The notes under the pieces were generated by a model that saw only the letters and a list, made by a program, of their open reading frames with translations, was not told the origin of the DNA and did no database searches. The position numbers and the translations under genes are program-made. A DNA stretch of 64,000 bases from Hyphomicrobiales bacterium. GTDB taxonomy: Bacteria > Pseudomonadota > Alphaproteobacteria > Rhizobiales > Rhizobiaceae. The stretch spans positions 1-64,000 of the forward strand of contig UCJH01000053.1 of the NCBI GenBank assembly GCA_900472785.1. Direction: 5' to 3'. Below, piece by piece: positions 44,623-53,901 of this stretch; the stretch's first letter is position 1; every line of letters begins with the position of its first letter.

Positions 44623-45628
44623 GGCTCCCTCCAACAAACGCCCGGCGCCCGCGCCGCCGGATCAGGCCCGCAAGGCAGCGATGCGGGTGCGCCCCACTGC
44701 CCCGATCGTCCCCTCCACCAATGTCTCCGGCAATGCGCTGATGCTGGTGATCGCCATCATGTCGTTCCTCGCCTGCCTGACGCTCGGCGCGGTCAGCATG
44801 GTCCGGGCGACGGCCGAAAGCTGGCAGAGCCAGATTTCGCGCGAAATCACCGTGCAGATCAAGCCTGACGACAAGCTGGACATGGACAAGGCGCTGGCCG
44901 ACGCGCGCGATCTTGCGCTGACGTTCGATGGGACCACGGCGGGCAATATCGTCGACAAGGAAGCGACCGCGCGCCTGCTCGAGCCCTGGCTCGGCGAAGG
45001 CCTCGACCTCGACGAACTGCCCGTGCCGCGCCTCGTCATCATCACCATCGACGAGCAGAACCCGCCGGATTTCGCCGCCATGCGCAAGGCGCTGACCGAA
45101 GCGATCCCGCAGGCCTATCTCGACGACCACCGAACCTGGGTCGACCGGCTGGTGGCCATGGCCCATACGACGGCGCTGATCGGTACCGGCGTCCTGGTCC
45201 TGGTGTTCTCGGCGATGGTTCTCACCGTAATCTTCGCAACGCGCGGCACGCTGTCGGGCAACCGTCATATCGTCGAGGTGCTGCATTTCGTCGGCGCGGA
45301 AGCGAGCTTCGTCGCGTCCGAATTCCAGAAGCATTTCCTGAAAATCAGTCTGAAAGGCGCCGGTGCCGGCGGGCTGCTGGCCGCCACCTGCTTCGCGGCT
45401 GCGAGCTTCTGGCAGAGCCGGGCTCTGGCCACGCCGCAAAGCGACCAGGCGACGGCCCTGTTCGGCACATTCGCGATCGGCTGGATGGGCTATCTCGGGA
45501 TAGCGGCAATCATGATCGTCATCGCCCTCCTCACGACGCTGACGGCACGCTATACGGTGATGCGGACCATCTATGAAATCGACCTGATTCGATCCGATCC
45601 GGCGCGAACAGACACACACCAGAATTAA
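44615..45628 (+). CDS. ftsX: Cell division protein FtsX
   Basis: 337 residues with four membrane spans and the FtsX layout: a cytoplasmic N-terminus with TNVSGNALMLVIAIMSFLACL, a periplasmic domain after span 1 (residues about 70-180) and the C-terminal spans ending in VMRTIYEIDLIRSDPA. The FtsE-FtsX complex links ATP hydrolysis to cell-wall cleavage at the septum. The start overlaps ftsE, so they are translated together. Confidence 0.93.
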   Translation: MSEAPSNKRPAPAPPDQARKAAMRVRPTAPIVPSTNVSGNALMLVIAIMSFLACLTLGAVSMVRATAESWQSQISREITVQIKPDDKLDMDKALADARDLALTFDGTTAGNIVDKEATARLLEPWLGEGLDLDELPVPRLVIITIDEQNPPDFAAMRKALTEAIPQAYLDDHRTWVDRLVAMAHTTALIGTGVLVLVFSAMVLTVIFATRGTLSGNRHIVEVLHFVGAEASFVASEFQKHFLKISLKGAGAGGLLAATCFAAASFWQSRALATPQSDQATALFGTFAIGWMGYLGIAAIMIVIALLTTLTARYTVMRTIYEIDLIRSDPARTDTHQN

Positions 45629-45737
45629 CCGCCATGGTCGAATTCGACACGATGATTGTGCAGACCGAAATCAAGCCCTCGCCGCAATTCCTCCGTAAGA
45701 CTGAATCGCCACGGCTGGCTGAGCGCACGGAAACGGC

Positions 45738-46427
45738 ATGACGGAAGAACGGCAGAACATCGGTCTTGTCCGCAGGCGCAGAGGCCCTGTGCGCCGGCTT
45801 GTGCGGCTGACCTTCTATGTGCTGCTCGTCTGCATGGGAATTACGGCTGCCGGTTTTCTCTATTTCGCCGATCAGGTCGCCTCCATGCAACCCCCGGCGG
45901 CCCCTTCCGCCGACGCGATCGTCGTCCTGACCGGCGGTTTCCAGCGCATCGACCAAGCCGTCGAGCTGCTCAAATCAGGAGCCGGCAAGCGCCTGCTGAT
46001 CTCCGGCGTCCACCCGTCGACGACAGGAACGCAAATCCGCCGGAACACCCAGAGCTCGGCCGACCTGTTCAAGTGCTGCGTCGATATCGGTTATGACGCC
46101 ATGGACACGATCGGCAATGCCAACGAGACCGCGAACTGGATAAGGGACAACGGCTATCAGAGCATTCTCGTTGTCACCAACAACTATCACATGCCGCGCA
46201 GTCTGCTCGAATTGCGCCGCGCCAACCCGCATATCAGCTTCATCGCCTATCCGGTCGTCAACTCCGACCTGAAGAGCCGCAATTGGCTGCGCAATCCGAT
46301 GACGTTGCGCACCATTCTGTCGGAATATGCGAAATATTCGGTCGCCTATCTCCGCGACTGGCTTGGTGCCAGGCCGCAAAGCGGTCTGCGGACCGAGCAG
46401 GACAACACCACGCCGGCCGATCGGTAA
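45738..46427 (+). CDS. YdcF/ElyC family (DUF218) protein
   Basis: 229 residues. One N-terminal membrane span (LTFYVLLVCMGITAAGFLYF) is followed by a Rossmann-like DUF218 domain: AIVVLTGGFQRIDQAVELL, RLLISGVHP, GNANETANWIRDNG and SILVVTNNYHMPRSLLEL. Such proteins (SanA, ElyC, YdcF) act in envelope integrity, probably on a lipid-linked sugar. It begins about 110 bp after ftsX and may belong to the same unit. Confidence 0.87.
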   Translation: MTEERQNIGLVRRRRGPVRRLVRLTFYVLLVCMGITAAGFLYFADQVASMQPPAAPSADAIVVLTGGFQRIDQAVELLKSGAGKRLLISGVHPSTTGTQIRRNTQSSADLFKCCVDIGYDAMDTIGNANETANWIRDNGYQSILVVTNNYHMPRSLLELRRANPHISFIAYPVVNSDLKSRNWLRNPMTLRTILSEYAKYSVAYLRDWLGARPQSGLRTEQDNTTPADR

Positions 46428-46523
46428 CGCCAACAATCGCAAGATCCATCGGGACGGCCTGTTTTCCTTGCCGGCATATTCGTGTAGGCAGCGCTGGTCC
46501 CTGTTTTGCGAAAGCCATCGCTC

Positions 46524-47309
46524 ATGATCATCCTGCGTTCCGTGCTGTTCAACCTCGTCTTCTACGCCAATCTGATCCTGCAGATGATCGTCATGACGCC
46601 CTTCTATTTCCTGGTGCCGCGAAAGACCGCCTTGATCGTGCCGAAGAACTGGGCGCGCAGCAATCACTGGCTGCTTGAAAAAATGGTCGGCACCACCTTT
46701 GAGATCGAAGGCCTCGAAAACATCCCGCAGGGGGGCTACATCTTCGCGCCGAAGCACCAGTCGTTCTGGGATGTCTATGCACTCCTGCCTTGGCTGAGCG
46801 ACTTCTTTTTCATCCTCAAGCGGGAACTCATGTGGATACCCCTGTTTGGTTGGTATGTGCAGAAGCAGCGCATGGTACCCGTCGATCGCGGCGCCCGCGG
46901 CAGGGTCATGACGGCAGTGATGAACCGCGCCAAGGAAGAGATGGCGGCAGGCCGGCAATTGATCATCTATCCGGAAGGCACCCGCCGCCCGCCGGGCGCG
47001 CCGCCCGAGTACAAATACGGTATTGCCCGCCTCTACCGAGACCTGAACGTGCCTGTCGTGCCGGTCGCCATGCATCCCGGCCTGTTCTGGCCGCGCCGCA
47101 AGTTCCTGCGTTATCCCGGTCATTTCCGCGTGCGTATCCTGCCGGCCATCCCTGCAGGTCTCGATCCGGATGTGTTCTTGAAGACGCTTGTCGATGTGAC
47201 GGAAGCGGCGAGCGATGCTCTGCTGATCGAAACGGCCCGGAACAACCCGCACCTGCCCCTGCCGCCGACAGCGGTGCAGCGGCTGAAGGAGCTCGGCTTT
47301 CAGCGCTGA
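46524..47309 (+). CDS. plsC: 1-acyl-sn-glycerol-3-phosphate acyltransferase
   Basis: 261 residues. KHQSFWD (HX4D catalytic motif), FILKRELMWIPLFGWY and YPEGTRRPPG (glycerol-phosphate binding) are the PlsC signatures. It adds the second acyl chain in phosphatidic acid synthesis. The N-terminal span anchors it to the inner membrane. ATG 46524 is used; the longer frame has a TTG start. It overlaps the convergent ChaC-type gene by 10 bp. Confidence 0.9.
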   Translation: MIILRSVLFNLVFYANLILQMIVMTPFYFLVPRKTALIVPKNWARSNHWLLEKMVGTTFEIEGLENIPQGGYIFAPKHQSFWDVYALLPWLSDFFFILKRELMWIPLFGWYVQKQRMVPVDRGARGRVMTAVMNRAKEEMAAGRQLIIYPEGTRRPPGAPPEYKYGIARLYRDLNVPVVPVAMHPGLFWPRRKFLRYPGHFRVRILPAIPAGLDPDVFLKTLVDVTEAASDALLIETARNNPHLPLPPTAVQRLKELGFQR

Positions 47310-47845
47310 ACGGCAGCCTGCGGAAGCAGGCTTGCAACCTCTTCCAGCCAATGATCGCGAATCCCCATACCCTTGAGATGCGAGAGCGTGTTGAGAACAT
47401 AATCGGGATTCGCCCCGGATTTCCCCACGGCATCTGCCACGATGGCCGCCGCCGTCTCGGCAGACAGCGCACCTGCATACTGCACATGCGCGCGGTCGAT
47501 GACATAGGTGAGCGCCAATGCCCGGCGACCGTCGCCCAGCAACACCGGCATGGTGCGCTCCTTGTAGACATGGGTTACCAGCTCGCGCTCGCGCAGATAG
47601 GCCACGACCTCATCCTTGAGGGACCGATCGACGCGAAACGCCATGCCGCGGCAGGAACCGCCGTGGTCGAGGCCCAGCACCAGACCCGGCTTTTCCTGGG
47701 TTCCCCGGTGCACCCAGGAATGTACACAAAGGGAGCGCCGGTAGCCGAACGCCCGCGCCGGGATTTTTTCCTGAAATTCAAAGCCGGGATTCCACATCAG
47801 GGAACCGTAGCCAAAGACCCAAAAATCGTCCATATCCACTGCCAT
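47300..47845 (-). CDS. Gamma-glutamylcyclotransferase (ChaC-type)
   Basis: 181 residues. The fold motif FWVFGYGSLMWNPGFEF and VHSWVHRGTQEKPGLVLGLD, with GSCRGMAFRV, are those of ChaC-type enzymes that cleave glutathione to 5-oxoproline and Cys-Gly. The conserved catalytic Glu would fall in the later ELVTHVYKERT segment. The gene converges with plsC with a 10-bp overlap. Confidence 0.85.
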   Translation of the reverse strand: MAVDMDDFWVFGYGSLMWNPGFEFQEKIPARAFGYRRSLCVHSWVHRGTQEKPGLVLGLDHGGSCRGMAFRVDRSLKDEVVAYLRERELVTHVYKERTMPVLLGDGRRALALTYVIDRAHVQYAGALSAETAAAIVADAVGKSGANPDYVLNTLSHLKGMGIRDHWLEEVASLLPQAAVQR

Positions 47846-48017
47846 TCACATAAAGGCCAAGCGCATCCGCAATTTGCTGCGGTTTCGCCAGCCGCCTGCC
47901 AAAGCTTGCCGACGTGGCGGAAGCGCCCTTTGCGGCGAGTATGCGCAAAAACAGACCTTATGCCACGTGTCCGCAGGCGTGAAAGCGTCCCGACAGGTGA
48001 AACCCTTGGAGAACTGC

Positions 48018-49031
48018 ATGACAGCCACTGATATCGCCGCCTCGCCGGCAAGCCGGAAAATCTGGCGGCTGGCCATCGGCATCGTGGTCTTCATCCTGCT
48101 CTACACCGGCGCCTGGTACTTTGCGGCGCATCAGATCAAAACCCGGTTGGCGACAATGCTTGCAAACGGGGCGAACGGTCTCTCCGGCGAATGCGACAGC
48201 ATGGACGTGCGCGGCTTCCCTTTCCGTATCGGTCTCTTCTGCGACACGGTCAGGATCGACGACACGCGGCTCGCCGCCTCGGGCTCTTTCGGAGCCTTAC
48301 GTTCTGCGGCGCAGGTCTACCAGCCGGGCCACGCCGTCATCGAACTGGATGGACCGGCCGAAATCCGGGTTTCGCCTGGACTTTCGATGTCCGCCGACTG
48401 GGCGCTGATGCATGGAAGCCTGCAGGCCAATCTGGACGGCCTCGATCATACCTCGATTGCATCAGACAAGCTCGCGGGCACACTGCTGATGACCGGAACC
48501 GGCGAAAGCCTCGGCTTTGCCACCAAGCACAGCGAAATCCACATGCGCCGCAACGGCCCTGATCTGGATGCCGCCTATTCGGTCGCCGGGCTCGACATCA
48601 AGCCCGGGACAGGCAAGAGCCTACTCCCCCTTATCGATGCCAGCCTCGACATGACCTTGGTCGATCGCGGCAGTCTCCTGGATGCGGGCGGTCCGCCGCC
48701 GAATGCGCTCTACAACAGCAAGGGCGAGATGCGGAACCTGACGCTCGATCTTGGAAACGGCATGGTCGGTACGGTGACCGGCCCGTTCAGCATTGACGGC
48801 GAGGGTTTCATTTCCGGCGAATTCAGCGTCACCCTGAAGAACATCGAAGGCTGGCGCCAGAACCTGACGAAAGCCTTCCCGGACGAGGAAGGAACCGTGC
48901 TGATCAACAACATCGCCAACATGCTGACGGCACTGGCCGACGGCAAGAACGAATCGACCGTCAAGCTCAACGTCCGCGACGGCACCGCGTTTCTGGCCTT
49001 CATCCCGATCGGCGTGCTACCGCAGTTGTGA
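48018..49031 (+). CDS. DUF2125 domain-containing protein
   Basis: 337 residues: one N-terminal membrane span (WRLAIGIVVFILLYTGAWYFAA) then a periplasmic beta-rich domain with repeated Gly/Asp turns (GECDSMDVRGFPFRIGLFCD, GNGMVGTVTGPFSID). This is DUF2125, an alphaproteobacterial family of unknown function, often near aromatic amino acid genes. GGAG precedes ATG 48018, which starts before the membrane span. Confidence 0.82.
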   Translation: MTATDIAASPASRKIWRLAIGIVVFILLYTGAWYFAAHQIKTRLATMLANGANGLSGECDSMDVRGFPFRIGLFCDTVRIDDTRLAASGSFGALRSAAQVYQPGHAVIELDGPAEIRVSPGLSMSADWALMHGSLQANLDGLDHTSIASDKLAGTLLMTGTGESLGFATKHSEIHMRRNGPDLDAAYSVAGLDIKPGTGKSLLPLIDASLDMTLVDRGSLLDAGGPPPNALYNSKGEMRNLTLDLGNGMVGTVTGPFSIDGEGFISGEFSVTLKNIEGWRQNLTKAFPDEEGTVLINNIANMLTALADGKNESTVKLNVRDGTAFLAFIPIGVLPQL

Positions 49032-49046
49032 GGCACGGATGACGGA

Positions 49047-49976
49047 TTATTTCTGCTGATCAATCGCGTGTCGCCCGAAGTCGGCCATGTCGGTATCCTG
49101 GCCGGCCTGGACGATGGAGCGGCGGATGGCCCGGGTGCGGGTGAACAGATCGAACAGCTTTTCGCCGTCGCCCCAGCGGATCGCCCGCTGCAGATATGCG
49201 AGGTCCTCGGAAAAACGGGCCAGCATTTCAAGGATCGCATCCTTGTTGTGCAGGCAGACGTCGCGCCACATGGTCGGGTCGGATGCCGCCAGACGCGTGA
49301 AGTCGCGGAAACCGGAGGCGGAATATTTGATCACTTCCGATTCCGTCACCGTTTCCAGATCGTCCGCCGTGCCGACGATGTTGTAGGCGATGATGTGCGG
49401 CAGATGCGAGACGATCGCCAGAACCTTGTCGTGATGCTCCGGATCCATCTCGTCAACCATAGAGCCGAGCGCTTCCCAGAAGACGCGCAGCCTGTCCTTG
49501 GCGGCATCGTCCGTGCCGGGCGGCGGCGTCAGGATGCACCAGCGCCCCTGGAACAGGCCGATGAAGCCGGCGTCCGGTCCGGAATATTCGGTGCCGGCGA
49601 TCGGATGGCCCGGGATGAAATGCACGGTTTCCGGCATATGCGGCTTCATCTGCGCGATGACCGAGGCCTTCGTCGAGCCGACATCGGTGACGATCGCACC
49701 CGGCTTCAGATGCGCGGCGATTTCCGAAGCGACGCTTCCCGACGCACCGACCGGCACGGAGACGATCACCAGATCGGCATTCTTCACTGCGTCGGCGCTC
49801 GATGTCGTGTAGCGATCGCCAAGCGCCAGTTCCTCGGCGCGCTTCAGCGTCGCTTCGCTGCGCGTCGAGACGACGATGGAGCCGGCAAGGCCCTTGTGCC
49901 GGATTTCGCGGGCGATCGAGGATCCGATCAGGCCGATGCCGATCAGGGCGATGGTGTCGAACTGCTTTGCCATCAC
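49047..49976 (-). CDS. tyrC: Prephenate/arogenate dehydrogenase
   Basis: 309 residues with the NAD-binding motif [10 protein letters not shown] and the TyrA segments [26 protein letters not shown] and LTPPPGTDD. It oxidises prephenate or arogenate in tyrosine synthesis. It lacks a chorismate mutase or ACT domain. The ATG overlaps the upstream hisC stop by 4 bp, so the two genes are co-translated. Confidence 0.9.
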   Translation of the reverse strand: MMAKQFDTIALIGIGLIGSSIAREIRHKGLAGSIVVSTRSEATLKRAEELALGDRYTTSSADAVKNADLVIVSVPVGASGSVASEIAAHLKPGAIVTDVGSTKASVIAQMKPHMPETVHFIPGHPIAGTEYSGPDAGFIGLFQGRWCILTPPPGTDDAAKDRLRVFWEALGSMVDEMDPEHHDKVLAIVSHLPHIIAYNIVGTADDLETVTESEVIKYSASGFRDFTRLAASDPTMWRDVCLHNKDAILEMLARFSEDLAYLQRAIRWGDGEKLFDLFTRTRAIRRSIVQAGQDTDMADFGRHAIDQQK

Positions 49977-51079
49977 GGACGTCCCATGAATTCGGTGAGC
50001 GCTGCGATCACGCCTTCATTCGCCTCGGCCGAGCCGATCGTCATGCGCAGGGCATTCGGGAAACCATAGCTGCGCACGGCGCGCAGGATATACCCTCGGC
50101 TCGTCAGGAAATCATCTGCGTCGGCGGCACCCTTGCCCTCCGTTTCGGGGAAATGGATGAGCACGAAGTTGGTGACCGACGGCGTCACCGTCAGCCCGAT
50201 GGAAGACAGCGCGCCGGTGACCTTGCCGAGCCAGAGCAGGTTGTGATCGACCGCCGTCGCGGCGAATGCCTGATCGCGGATGGCGGCCGCTCCGGCGGCG
50301 ATTGCCGGACCATTCATGTTGAAGGGTCCGCGAACACGGTTGAGCGCATCGATGATGGGCAGCGGGGCATACATCCAGCCGATGCGCAGCGATGCGAGAC
50401 CGTGGATTTTCGAGAAGGTCCGCGTCATCACAACGTTCTGGTTGGAGGACACCAGTTCGAGGCCGGCCTCGTAGTCGTTGCGCCGGACATATTCGGCATA
50501 GGCCGCGTCCAGGACGAGAATGACATTTTTCGGCAGCCCGGCTTGCAGCCGGCGGATTTCGCTGACCGGCACATAGGTGCCCGTCGGATTGGCGGGATTG
50601 GCAAGGAAGACGATCTTCGTGCGCGGCGTGACGGCGGCGAGGATCGCATCGACATCGACATGGCAATCCTTCTCCTTGACGACGACAGGCGTCGCGCCGG
50701 CCGCCTTGATCTGGATCTTGTAGACGAGGAAACCATGCTCGGTGATGATGCCTTCGTCGCCATCGCCCAGATAGACATGACAGAGCAAGCCCAGAAGCTC
50801 GTCCGAGCCGTTGCCGCAGATAAGATTGGCGGTGTTCAGCCCGAAGACGGAGCCGATCGCCTCGCGCAACTCCAGCGCCTGCCCGTCCGGATAGATTTCG
50901 AGCTTGCCCGCCGCCTTCTGAAACGCCTCGATCGCCTTGGGGCTGGGACCGAGCGGCGTTTCGTTGGAGGACAGCTTATAGACCCTGGCGACGCCCGGCG
51001 CATGCTCCTTGCCCGGCACGTAAGCGGCAATATCGAGAATACCGGGACGTGGAAGGGGCGTGAGATTTTCGGTGCTCAT
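49973..51079 (-). CDS. hisC: Histidinol-phosphate aminotransferase
   Basis: A 368-residue fold type I PLP enzyme. [11 protein letters not shown] binds the phosphate, [11 protein letters not shown] the ring, [11 protein letters not shown] follows, and [15 protein letters not shown] holds the Schiff-base lysine. HisC-type aminotransferases of this group can also use aromatic substrates, which would fit the operon with tyrC. ATG 51079 removes an unrelated N-terminal extension of the longer frame. Confidence 0.9.
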   Translation of the reverse strand: MSTENLTPLPRPGILDIAAYVPGKEHAPGVARVYKLSSNETPLGPSPKAIEAFQKAAGKLEIYPDGQALELREAIGSVFGLNTANLICGNGSDELLGLLCHVYLGDGDEGIITEHGFLVYKIQIKAAGATPVVVKEKDCHVDVDAILAAVTPRTKIVFLANPANPTGTYVPVSEIRRLQAGLPKNVILVLDAAYAEYVRRNDYEAGLELVSSNQNVVMTRTFSKIHGLASLRIGWMYAPLPIIDALNRVRGPFNMNGPAIAAGAAAIRDQAFAATAVDHNLLWLGKVTGALSSIGLTVTPSVTNFVLIHFPETEGKGAADADDFLTSRGYILRAVRSYGFPNALRMTIGSAEANEGVIAALTEFMGRP

Positions 51080-51214
51080 GGGCTCGGCTTTCGAAAGCTG
51101 GAAAATAAGATTCTGCAAATAACGACGATGTTGGTTGTTGTCGAGCATTCTGCCATTTGCGTCGCGGAATTCCCGCAATCAAACGAACGCACGTCTCCTT
51201 TCAATAGCATTTCA

Positions 51215-51243
51215 CTTGACGGCAGTAAGCAAATTGCTTACAT
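51215..51243 (+). promoter_or_regulatory. higBA promoter with embedded operator
   Basis: CTTGAC (51215-51220) and TTACAT (51238-51243) are 17 bp apart. Between them and touching the -10 lies the palindrome GTAAGCAAATTGCTTAC (51225-51241), a perfect 8-bp inverted repeat around one base. The predicted start is about 51250, next to the higB ATG at 51251. It is the expected place for HigA autorepression. Confidence 0.7.
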
Positions 51244-51250
51244 TTCAGTG

Positions 51251-51529
51251 ATGATCAAGTCGTTCAAAAACAAGGACCTTGAACAGCTCTTCAAAACCGG
51301 AACGGCCAAGAAGATCGACGCGCGCATGCAAAAGCGCATTTGTATTCGTCTTGATCGGCTGGATGTCGCCGAAAAGCCGGACGAGATGAATCTGCCGGGT
51401 TTCAATTTCCACTCGCTGAAGGGTTTTGATCCAACGCGCTACACCGTTCATGTCAATGGACCATGGTGTATCACATTCGAATTTGAAATTAAGGACGCCG
51501 TGAAGGTCGATTTCGAGCAGTATCATTGA
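51251..51529 (+). CDS. higB: HigB-type toxin (RelE superfamily)
   Basis: 92 residues: MIKSFKNKDLEQLFKTG, RLDRLDVAEKPDEMNLPGFNFHSLKG and PWCITFEFE are typical of HigB/RelE mRNA interferases that cut mRNA on the ribosome. The antitoxin gene follows 4 bp later, in the toxin-first order usual for higBA. The ATG lies almost at the predicted transcription start and has no ribosome site, so it may be read from a leaderless mRNA. Base composition is more AT-rich than the neighbours. Confidence 0.87.
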   Translation: MIKSFKNKDLEQLFKTGTAKKIDARMQKRICIRLDRLDVAEKPDEMNLPGFNFHSLKGFDPTRYTVHVNGPWCITFEFEIKDAVKVDFEQYH

Positions 51530-51533
51530 GGAT

Positions 51534-51842
51534 ATGGATATGACTGATTTCCCAGCCGTTCGCGAACGCTGCCCATCTCATCCCGGCGCCCTGCTGAACG
51601 ATATTATTCCGGCAACGGGGAAAACCAAAACCGAGATTGCGGGATTGCTCGGCATTTCCCGCCAACAACTTTACGACATTTTGCGGGAAAAAAAGCCTGT
51701 TTCGCCGTCTGTCGCCGTGCGTCTCGGAAAGATGTTCGGCGATGGCGCTGCGATCTGGCTGCGCACGCAGGCTGCCTATGATGCATGGCATGCGGAGCGC
51801 GAGGTGGATACATCGCAAATTCCGACTCTGACTGCAGCCTGA
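51534..51842 (+). CDS. higA: HigA-type antitoxin (XRE family)
   Basis: 102 residues with an XRE helix-turn-helix (KTEIAGLLGISRQQLYDIL, about 30-55) and the HigA lead CPSHPGALLNDIIPA. It neutralises HigB and probably represses its own promoter through the palindrome at 51225-51241. ATG 51534 is used; 51540 is possible. Confidence 0.88.
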   Translation: MDMTDFPAVRERCPSHPGALLNDIIPATGKTKTEIAGLLGISRQQLYDILREKKPVSPSVAVRLGKMFGDGAAIWLRTQAAYDAWHAEREVDTSQIPTLTAA

Positions 51843-51843
51843 G

Positions 51844-52587
51844 TCAAAGGCCATCCCGCGTCGTCGGCACGCCCTGCGGCGCAAGCACCGGCACGAAGAC
51901 GCGGCGCGAGGCCCGCGCAGCCACGGGCAAGCCCTGATAGAGCCGCTTCTGCGCCTCGACGATGATCACGCCGGAAAACATCGGCCAGAGTGCGCGACCG
52001 ATCCGCTCGAATCCACGCCGGAGCTTCAGCACCGTCTTCAACTTCGATGGCGGAAAGAACAGCGCGTCGGCGGAAGCGCCGGGCGTGAAATTGGTTTCGC
52101 GCAACAGCGCCGTCAGCTGCCCGCGCGAATAGGGCCGGCCTGAACCAAACGGCGTGTGCTCCATGCGCGCCCAGACGCCGCGCCGGTTGGGCACGACGAT
52201 CACCAGTCTGCCGCCGGGGGCCAGCACCCGCCAAAGTTCTTTCATGGTCTCGCGCGGATTTTCGGCAAATTCCAGCGCATGCACCATCAGCACCCGGTCG
52301 ATCGAGGAATCCGGCAGGGGAAGCTCCTCGTCGAAAATCAGCGCCGTCGAGGACAGTTCGGCCACCGGCCAGTTCACCGCGCCCTGCCCCGCCGGCATGA
52401 AGGCGAAGGTGCGTTCGGTATCGGCACGGAAGCGTTCGAGGTAGGGAACGGCATAACCAAGGCCCACCAGCCGCTCCTCCGGCAGCTTCGCCCAGAGCGA
52501 CGACAGCGCCATGGTGATCGAATGCTCGGCAAAGCGTCCGAGGCGCGAATGATAGAACTGGCGGAGATCGACGATATCGGCGTGCAT
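51844..52587 (-). CDS. SAM-dependent methyltransferase
   Basis: 247 residues. The Methyltransf_11 pattern is visible: a first strand around LVGLGYAVPYLERF, LPLPDSSIDRVLMVHALEF (acidic middle strand) and LWRVLAPGGRLVIVVPN (motif III/IV). The glycine loop of motif I (GLGYAVPYL) fits SAM binding. The substrate is unknown. The gene begins divergently from gloB, and its 3' end converges 1 bp from higA. Confidence 0.85.
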   Translation of the reverse strand: MHADIVDLRQFYHSRLGRFAEHSITMALSSLWAKLPEERLVGLGYAVPYLERFRADTERTFAFMPAGQGAVNWPVAELSSTALIFDEELPLPDSSIDRVLMVHALEFAENPRETMKELWRVLAPGGRLVIVVPNRRGVWARMEHTPFGSGRPYSRGQLTALLRETNFTPGASADALFFPPSKLKTVLKLRRGFERIGRALWPMFSGVIIVEAQKRLYQGLPVAARASRRVFVPVLAPQGVPTTRDGL

Positions 52588-52678
52588 GGTCCCAATGTTA
52601 GACCGGAATGGCTAGACTTCAAGGCGCACCTGGCTACATTCACCGCCACGAACCGTATTCCCCGGACGCTTCACAGGA

Positions 52679-53455
52679 ATGACCATGGCCACGCTCGATC
52701 TCGACCTCTTCCAATGTCGCACCGACAATTTCGGGGTGCTGATCCACGATCCGGCAAGTGGCGCGACGGCATCGATCGATGCTCCTGAGGAAGCGCCGAT
52801 CCTCGACGCACTGGCGCGGCGCGGCTGGACGCTGACGCATATCTTCACCACACATCATCATCAGGATCATGTCGCCGCCAATCTGGCGCTCAAGGATAGA
52901 TTCGGCGCGACGATCATCGGCCCCGTTCACGAGGCCGACAAGATTCCCGGGTTGGACAGAAAAGTCGGCGACGGCGACCAGTTCGATTTCGCCGGCCATC
53001 CGGTCAACGTGTTCGAGACACCCGGACACACGGCCGGCCATATCTGCTTTTTCCTGCCGCAAGACAAGCTGCTGTTTGCCGCCGATACCCTGTTTGCGCT
53101 GGGATGCGGCCGTCTCTTCGAGGGTACGCCTGCCGACATGTGGGCATCGCTGCGCAAGCTGATGTCCCTTCCGGATGACACGGCAGTCTATTTCGGCCAC
53201 GAATATACGCTGACCAATGCCCGCTTTTCGCTGACCATCGATCCGGCCAATGCGGCCCTGGTACAACGCGTCGCCGACATCGAGGCACTGCGCGCTTCGG
53301 GGGGCTTCACCGCGCCGACGACGATCGGCGTCGAGAGGCAGACCAATCCTTTCCTGCGTCCGCATGACGCCGGCATCCGCGCGCATCTCGGAATGCAGGC
53401 CGCGACCGACGACGAGGTCTTTGCCGAAATCCGCAAACGCAAGGATCATTTCTGA
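52679..53455 (+). CDS. gloB: Hydroxyacylglutathione hydrolase (glyoxalase II)
   Basis: 258 residues of the MBL fold. [12 protein letters not shown] is the TxHxHxDH motif, with later metal ligands in [13 protein letters not shown] and [13 protein letters not shown], the glyoxalase II signatures. It hydrolyses S-lactoylglutathione to lactate and glutathione. It is followed by the cupin gene with a 1-bp overlap. ATG 52679 is chosen; MATLDLD at 52685 is also possible. Confidence 0.92.
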   Translation: MTMATLDLDLFQCRTDNFGVLIHDPASGATASIDAPEEAPILDALARRGWTLTHIFTTHHHQDHVAANLALKDRFGATIIGPVHEADKIPGLDRKVGDGDQFDFAGHPVNVFETPGHTAGHICFFLPQDKLLFAADTLFALGCGRLFEGTPADMWASLRKLMSLPDDTAVYFGHEYTLTNARFSLTIDPANAALVQRVADIEALRASGGFTAPTTIGVERQTNPFLRPHDAGIRAHLGMQAATDDEVFAEIRKRKDHF

Positions 53456-53898
53456 TGGACGTCCAATTACCGCTATCGGCACACGCAATCATCGACACGC
53501 TGAAGATGGAGCCGCACCCGGAGGGTGGATGGTACATCCAGTCCTTCAAGGACACGGCAGGCGGGCCCCGCGGCCATTCGACCGCCATCTACTATCTGCT
53601 GGAGCGCGGCGAGCACTCGCACTGGCATCGTGTGCGCGATGCCGCGGAAGTCTGGCACTTCTATGCCGGTTCACCGCTGCAGCTGAACATCGCCGAAGAG
53701 GGCAAGCCGGAGGAGGCTTTCAGGCTCGGCTCGAACATTCTGCTCGGGGAAAGGCCGCAGATCGTCGTGCCGGCGAACTGGTGGCAATCGGCAAGCTCGC
53801 TCGGAGCTTGGACACTGGTCGGCTGTACGGTCTCTCCAGGCTTTGATTTTTCTGCCTTCGAAATGGCCCCGCCGGATTGGCATCCCCCCAAGGGGTGA
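53455..53898 (+). CDS. DUF985 cupin-domain protein
   Basis: 147 residues of a cupin fold: MEPHPEGGWYIQSF, SHWHRVRDAAEVWHFYAGSPL (the two His), WWQSASSLGAWTLVGCTVSPGF. This is DUF985 (YML079-like), a small-molecule-binding cupin with no defined reaction. It is translationally coupled to gloB. Confidence 0.88.
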   Translation: MDVQLPLSAHAIIDTLKMEPHPEGGWYIQSFKDTAGGPRGHSTAIYYLLERGEHSHWHRVRDAAEVWHFYAGSPLQLNIAEEGKPEEAFRLGSNILLGERPQIVVPANWWQSASSLGAWTLVGCTVSPGFDFSAFEMAPPDWHPPKG

Positions 53899-53901
53899 CG
53901 C

